Positions 60,201 to 64,000 of a DNA stretch of 64,000 nt are shown here, piece after piece. Within the stretch, counting starts at the first letter, position 1, and the number at the start of each line of letters is the position of its first letter. Where the stretch lies: positions 2,108,001 through 2,172,000 of the forward strand of contig CANXME010002517.1 of NCBI GenBank assembly GCA_948144175.1, given 5' to 3'. Source of the DNA: Closterium sp. NIES-65 (lineage: Eukaryota; Streptophyta; Zygnematophyceae; Desmidiales; Closteriaceae). The notes under the pieces are model-generated. The model did no database searches, was not told where the DNA came from, and saw only the letters and a program-made list of their open reading frames with translations. A program made the translations under genes and the position numbers.

Positions 60201-62603
60201 CTACGCTATCCTCTGCCGACCCTTCTCCAGAATGGCGCTCGTGCCATGTGGTGTGCCCTCTCTAGCCCTCTGAGTCCTCTCAAGGCTTCTGAGTCCTCTC
60301 AAGGCTTCTGAGACCGACTGAACATCCGCTCACCCCTTTGATGGTGGGCAGGTCGATGCTGAAGTCTCCGAATGAGATGTCCACAGACGCTATCCTCTGC
60401 CTGACACGATCCAGAATGGCACTCGTGTTGGACAGCCCGCCCAGGCGCCGCAGCACCCGCTCCTGGTGCGGCAAGGGTGAGGGGGAGAAAAGAAGAGGGG
60501 GGAAAGCGGCAGTGCAAGGGGGAAAGGTTAGTGAGGTTAGTAAGGTCTCGAAAGTCCAGAATGGCGCTCGTTTTAAACAGCCCGCCCAGGCGCCGCAGCA
60601 CCCGCTCCTGGTTGGGACGGGGTGCCGGAGAGGGAAGAGGGGGAGAAGGGAAGCTGGAAAGGAAAAGGAAACGAGATGGGAGAAGTCGCCCCTTTCATCA
60701 CCCCTCACCTCCAGGTTGGCCTTTCACCACCCCGCACCGCTCATCACCCATCATCTGCACGTTCGGACGTCACATTTATCACAGCTGCACTCCCCCTTAC
60801 AAATTCATCTGTGAGTTCACATCTCATCCCCTCACCTGTAAATTCACCCTCTCACCACACCTCACCGTTCACCACCCCTCACCTGCACGTTGTTCGTCTC
60901 CTTATCCATCTGCTCCTGCAGAGCCTGCGCCTCCAGCTCCTGCTCCACCTCTCTGCGGCTTGCGCATCAACAAGCTGTAAGTTCACTTCCCACCACCTCT
61001 CACCCTCAAGCACCCCCTCTCACCACCCCTCATCACCACTCCTAACCTACCACGTTCAACCCCTCACCTGCTCGTTTCCTTGTCCATATGCTCCTGCAGC
61101 GCCTGCACCTCCAGCTCCTCCACCTCGCACTGACTTCCGCATAGACAAATTTGTGAATTCACACCCTCCCACCACTCCTCACCGGCAAGCACCCCCTCTC
61201 ACCACCCCTCACCTGCACGTTCGCCTCCTTGTCCATCTGTTCCTGCAGTGCCTGCGCCTCCAGCTCCTCCTCCACCTCGCGCCGCTGCTCCGCGGACAGT
61301 GACGCCTCGATTCGATCCGCCAGCTCCTCGAGCCGCTGCGCGAGCGTGCGCACCACGTCCGCCACGCCCTCCGCGGCCTTAGTTTCTTCCTGTGACAATA
61401 ACGGGGATGACAGAACGTGACAATGGGGGAAGGGGGAGGGGGGAATTAACTTCTCCAGCCGTTGTGAGAGTGTTGTTATAACGTCGGGAACGCCTTCAGC
61501 GTTCGTTTTGTGCTGAGAACGGGGTTGACAAGACGTTGGGACAGCGTCGTCGCAACGAAACGCAACTCCCTCAGAAGGTTTGTCAACTTTCTGGGACTAA
61601 AACGGGAGTGAATGACGAGAACGAGAAAGGACGAGACGAAAACACGAGTTTACGAAAGGAGGGCGTACGAAGCGTGGGTTGACCCACAACAGACAAAAAA
61701 AAAAACGAGTAGGGTGAATCCAAGAGCACGCAGACTCCCTTGGTGACCTACCGGGAAAACGGCGGGCAGCTGCCCGTGAAAGAAGTTTAGGTCGCGAGTC
61801 AGCGAACCGGCGAGCGCGCGGACGTCCGCAGCGCAGCCAAGCACCTCGACGGCGCTTTCCACCACTAAGATAGGCTTATCCTCCCCCTCGCCCTTCCGCT
61901 CTGCCACGCCCAGCCCGCGGCGGATCCAGTAGTTCGCTCCGCGCCGCACCTTCCGCCGCGCTTTAAGCTCCTGCGTCCCTTCCCGCTTCTTCGCTATAAC
62001 GGGTATGGGCATGTTGAGCACGCGTTCGGACCGGTTCGCGTCGCGGTAAAGCCGCCGGAGAAGCATGAGGACCTCGAGCCGCTGCAGCCGTTCGTTGACT
62101 TCGGCTGCCACGTCAGCGCTGACGAGGCTATCGCGAGCCGCCTCCGCATCCGACGCGGAAACATCTGACCGAGACACGGTTTCGACTAAAGCTAGCGCAC
62201 CGTTCAAGCTCTTCGAATCTGAAACGGCGACGTTACCGGCGCCGTCATTTTCGTTTTCGGCAATGTCTCCGCCAGTGGTTCGCGCATTGGCACGAACAGA
62301 TCGGCTTCCTTTGCGAGTATCGGGCCAGCCATTGTCGGGTACAAACGAAACCACGAGAACGCAGGACAACGGCTCTGCTAAGACGAACGACGCGCGGTCT
62401 GGTCTCTCGGCGCTGGAACGTGCAGATACCGACGTCGAGTGTGACACTAACGAGGTGGATTTGCGTGAAAGAGAATTGGTCCGCAGCAGCACTTGCTGCG
62501 GTCCTTTCAGGAGCTTAGAGCTTCCCGTGAAAAAACCACCATGAGAGAAACTTGGCGACGCGTCCCTCGCCAGAGACACGGAACGTGTCAACGGGATCGC
62601 CAT
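51296..62603 (-). CDS. LETM1-like protein with organelle transit peptide, complete, 911 aa
   Basis: Ten exons join in phase: 62603-61752, 61389-61213, 60462-60334, 59720-59565, 57599-57480, 56114-56012, 54671-54519, 53505-53300, 52632-52478 and 51980-51296 (TAG). The LETM1/RBD core (about residues 565-700) reads [47 protein letters not shown] and [21 protein letters not shown], like the plant LETM1-like proteins I know. Exon 1 starts Ser/Arg-rich as organelle targeting peptides do and ends [12 protein letters not shown]. The middle is charged and probably coiled coil ([33 protein letters not shown]). The C-terminus is Gly/Met- then Ala/Ser-rich. LETM1 proteins serve K+/H+ or Ca2+/H+ exchange and ribosome binding in mitochondria; the organelle here is not certain. 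Decayed copies surround exons 2-9, and a copy of the start of exon 10 also occurs. Confidence 0.87.
52098..52400 (-). repeat. Echoes of LETM1-like exon 10 start and exon 9 end
   Basis: 52098-52165 copies the RQEVMVR...[10 protein letters not shown] segment. 52280-52370 copies [17 protein letters not shown] with its donor. Both lie in intron 9. Confidence 0.8.
52675..52895 (-). repeat. Echoes of the start of LETM1-like exon 9
   Basis: Two copies of the acceptor and VQTLR...LLVVIPFAI(I/N)LIAPIT lie near 52675-52755 and 52810-52892. A shorter one is near 52945-52990. Confidence 0.82.
52940..53260 (-). repeat. Echoes of LETM1-like exon 8, downstream set
   Basis: Truncated copies encoding KGKVGEGA(S/P)FFWRGVRLL and [20 protein letters not shown] lie near 52975-53045 and 53110-53240. 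Confidence 0.82.
53515..54375 (-). repeat. Echoes of LETM1-like exon 8 start, upstream set
   Basis: Copies of [20 protein letters not shown], with part of [14 protein letters not shown], lie near 53620-53725, 53835-53940, 54070-54180 and, shorter, 54225-54375. The first two copies, with about 100 bp of GGGAG-rich flank, form a near-perfect duplication of roughly 210 bp. Confidence 0.83.
54232..54348. repeat. Direct repeat - GAATTC palindrome - direct repeat
   Basis: A 42-bp segment at 54232-54273 recurs at 54307-54348 with a few mismatches. Between them 54275-54303 is an imperfect palindrome with core GAGAATTCTC and T/A-rich arms, the same type as at 2130-2155. Confidence 0.9.
54735..55240 (-). 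repeat. Four echoes of LETM1-like exon 7
   Basis: Copies of [12 protein letters not shown] and [11 protein letters not shown] lie near 54735-54825, 54885-54965, 55025-55110 and 55160-55240. Only 54519-54671 continues into [19 protein letters not shown]. Confidence 0.85.
55241..55600. other. Intron 6 sequence of the LETM1-like gene without visible echoes
   Basis: GGGAG-rich, then AT-richer sequence. I see no exon copies in it. Confidence 0.5.
55610..56980 (-). repeat. Eight or more echoes of LETM1-like exon 6
   Basis: Copies of the acceptor end ([15 protein letters not shown]) lie near 56215-56272, 56345-56404, 56490-56545, 56645-56703, 56770-56828 and 56920-56978. Copies of the donor end ([11 protein letters not shown]) lie near 55700-55760 and 55860-55930. 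Only 56012-56114 joins both halves. Acceptor halves lie upstream and donor halves downstream in gene order. Confidence 0.85.
57094..57210. repeat. Perfect 44-bp direct repeat separated by a perfect GTCGAC palindrome
   Basis: 57094-57137 and 57167-57210 are identical. Between them, 57139-57168 is a perfect 30-bp palindrome with half GGTGACTTTTGAGTC, whose last two bases overlap the second repeat. This is the cleanest example in the window. The repeated segment is intronic and does not look like an exon copy. Confidence 0.97.
57355..57735 (-). repeat. Echoes of LETM1-like exon 5 on both sides of the intact exon
   Basis: 57355-57430 copies the donor half ([19 protein letters not shown]). 57655-57735 copies the acceptor half ([11 protein letters not shown]). 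A further acceptor-half copy lies at 58770-58845, beyond the 43-bp array. Confidence 0.83.
57795..58740. repeat. 43-bp minisatellite, about 22 copies, in LETM1-like intron 4
   Basis: The unit contains gggagttgggaaagggagag and tcgccccttctcgcacaag. There are a few point variants (aatag, acaat, aatcg). Because 43 is not a multiple of three and the unit lacks stops, long ORFs appear in many frames; none is real. The array has no spacers. Confidence 0.95.
59014..59094. repeat. Inverted repeat, 30-bp arms and 21-bp loop
   Basis: Arms 59014-59043 and 59065-59094 pair at 28 of 30 positions. The arm contains catggtaaccac, which also occurs (ggtggtaaccatg) beside an exon 4 echo at about 59530. It may therefore be an inverted copy of that intron flank. 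Confidence 0.9.
59100..59520 (-). repeat. Three echoes of LETM1-like exon 4
   Basis: Copies of TELEPL(V/A)[13 protein letters not shown] and LKLLLE lie near 59100-59200, 59270-59365 and 59410-59520. All lack the [19 protein letters not shown] start found in the intact exon (59565-59720). Confidence 0.85.
59955..60245 (-). repeat. Two echoes of LETM1-like exon 3, downstream of the intact exon
   Basis: Copies of SVD(I/P)[10 protein letters not shown](T)IKG with donor and part of the acceptor half lie near 59955-60065 and 60140-60240. Confidence 0.83.
60545..60620 (-). repeat. Echo of the acceptor half of LETM1-like exon 3
   Basis: Encodes [18 protein letters not shown], then diverges. It lies upstream of the intact exon in gene order. 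Confidence 0.83.
60880..61135 (-). repeat. Two echoes of the donor half of LETM1-like exon 2
   Basis: Copies of [17 protein letters not shown] lie near 60885-60960 and 61070-61130. The intact exon is 61213-61389. Confidence 0.82.
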
Positions 62604-63834
62604 GGCAGCGGCGACTGACGACGTCGGTTTGGAAAGGCCGTTAACAACGCCGGAAAAATCGCAAAGACTGACCAGGCACTGAGCGCTCTACGATGGTGTC
62701 GAGATTCCTGGTGCCAGAGAAATGCTCAATGCACAACAGAGAAGGATCCGTTGGAAGGAAAAGATTCCTCTGCTCAGACAGCCCAGGACAGACAAGCTGG
62801 AGAGATTCTTCCACACACACACCAAGAGGGATGAAGATGCTTCTCAGTTAGACGGAAACGAGAGGGGTCAAGACGGAAGGGAACAGAGTTGACGTGATGA
62901 CTGCTCTTGGCCAATCCCATCTCGCACGCCGCGGTTTTGGGCCAGGGGGCAGGGAGCAAACTTCAAGGTTTCCTTGGCTCCCCCATAGACGAATTTGCTG
63001 GTTGGGGCAGGCTGAAATGATTTGTATTGGTCGTGTATCGACGGTTCGAGAATCGGAAGTTGGAAGATTTGTGAAGCCTGGTTTGCACCAGCAGCACTCC
63101 ACGCATTCCCTAGGTTCAGCAGACTTTGATTGGAAGCGCATCTGTTCTGTTAGCGAAACACGAGAGATGAGTGGTACACGCTTCGCGCTACCGTGGCAGC
63201 GACCTGGAGAAACCATGATCCAGAGCAGATGAGATCACGAATCGTTGGGCAGATTCGCCACGTGGACATAGCCAGTGACACGAGAGTCCTCCGTGGGTGT
63301 GCTTCTTGCCAGAAGCCTCAGCCCCCTGTGCTAAGCTGCCCACATCGGCTCGTTCCTGCCACACTTGAATCACGGATTCTTATGGCGGATTTTCGTTATC
63401 GCTCAAAAATACTGCGGCTAGGTGTTTGCAGTGTGCTAGAAAGGGTTTGTTCATAACAATAAGCATGGTACTATCCATTTTATCACGCAAGTCGCATACA
63501 AAGTTGGAAGCCGAGTTGGTCGAGGGGGCGGGGGGGGAGGAACTGGGTCCTTAGAGGGATCTGAGGCCTAAGGCTGGATATCTGACGACTGGCTGACTGA
63601 ATGCTGGCTTCCAAGAGCTTTTTTGTATGTTTGCATGCACGAGATGATTCCTTGTTTCCTTGCCATCTTACCCCCCTCTTTGGTTTAGGTGATGGATTGC
63701 TTGCTCTGCTGCATGTTTGCTTCCCGAACAACCAGTGGACCATGTAGAGGCATTGTTCCGTAGGTGCTCTCTAGCCATGCGTTGTCCTTCCCTCCTGCCA
63801 TATCTATACCTTATGTATTATCGATAAACGGCCC

Positions 63835-63838
<4 letters not shown>
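62604..63838. other. Upstream region of the LETM1-like gene, no gene recognised
   Basis: About 1.2 kb that should include the LETM1-like promoter and 5' UTR. Open frames of 60-120 codons exist on both strands but show no motif, homology or exon structure I recognise. Confidence 0.5.

Positions 63839-63915
<77 letters not shown>
63839..63915. repeat. (GA)n microsatellite
   Basis: About 38 uninterrupted GA units, followed by a short direct repeat of gagcagaccgctgact. Confidence 0.97.
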
Positions 63916-63916
<1 letters not shown>

Positions 63917-64000
63917 AGACCGCTGACTGACCCATTGAAGAGCAGACCGCTGACTTCACCATGACAGACCGTAGCAGCGGGGCAGTCTACGTCTGTGATG

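Noticed and set aside
62848-63232. Overlapping ORFs of about 110-120 codons on both strands near the right end
   Set aside because: No motif, homology or splice structure; both strands are open by chance.

Overview
The window looks like nuclear DNA of a plant-lineage alga. It holds four intron-rich protein genes with plant-type relatives: a LAZ1/TMEM184 membrane protein, a GPP-type HAD phosphatase, an LCIB-family carbonic-anhydrase-like protein and a LETM1-like organelle protein. Between them sits a dense block of Ty1/copia retrotransposons. An LCIB-type protein next to land-plant-like genes fits a streptophyte (charophyte) green alga. A zygnematophyte such as Closterium is my guess, not something the sequence proves.

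Layout. 1-7582 (minus): LAZ1-like gene whose last coding exon runs off the left edge. 7583-8845: shared upstream region between divergent genes. 8846-13565 (plus): complete six-exon GPP-like phosphatase, 239 codons. 13566-21840: GC-rich repeat DNA interrupted by copia element A1 (15340-21464, minus). 22741-24078 (minus): complete four-exon LCIB-like gene, 258 codons. 24936-50965: element A2 (plus), which contains element B1 (27879-48784, minus). B1 contains element C (29998-36446, plus), element B2 (40783-48350, minus) and a small solo LTR (28170-28299). 51296-62603 (minus): complete ten-exon LETM1-like gene, 911 codons. 62604-64000: no gene recognised.

Every retroelement has TG...CA ends and a matching 5-bp target duplication: A1 ACGTC, A2 CCTAT, B1 CAGTC, C GCTGC, B2 CGACG, solo LTR AAGCT. 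LTR divergence counted by eye falls with nesting depth (A2 about 2.3%, B1 about 1.5%, C about 0.8%, B2 0%), so the insertion order can be read directly.

The most unusual signal lies inside three of the four host genes. Almost every exon of LAZ1, GPP and LETM1-like is surrounded by decayed partial copies of itself with its splice-site flank ('exon echoes'). One set of copies splices in phase from start to stop, or to the window edge for LAZ1; the others are truncated or mutated. In at least seven places two copies of a 29-60 bp segment are separated by a short palindrome of one of two types, with a GTCGAC or a GAATTC core. Some exon fragments have also grown into minisatellites. The LCIB gene in the same window shows none of this. 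Palindrome-marked micro-duplication is my candidate for an undescribed process. An assembly artefact is the main rival explanation, although sequence decay among the copies argues against an adapter origin.
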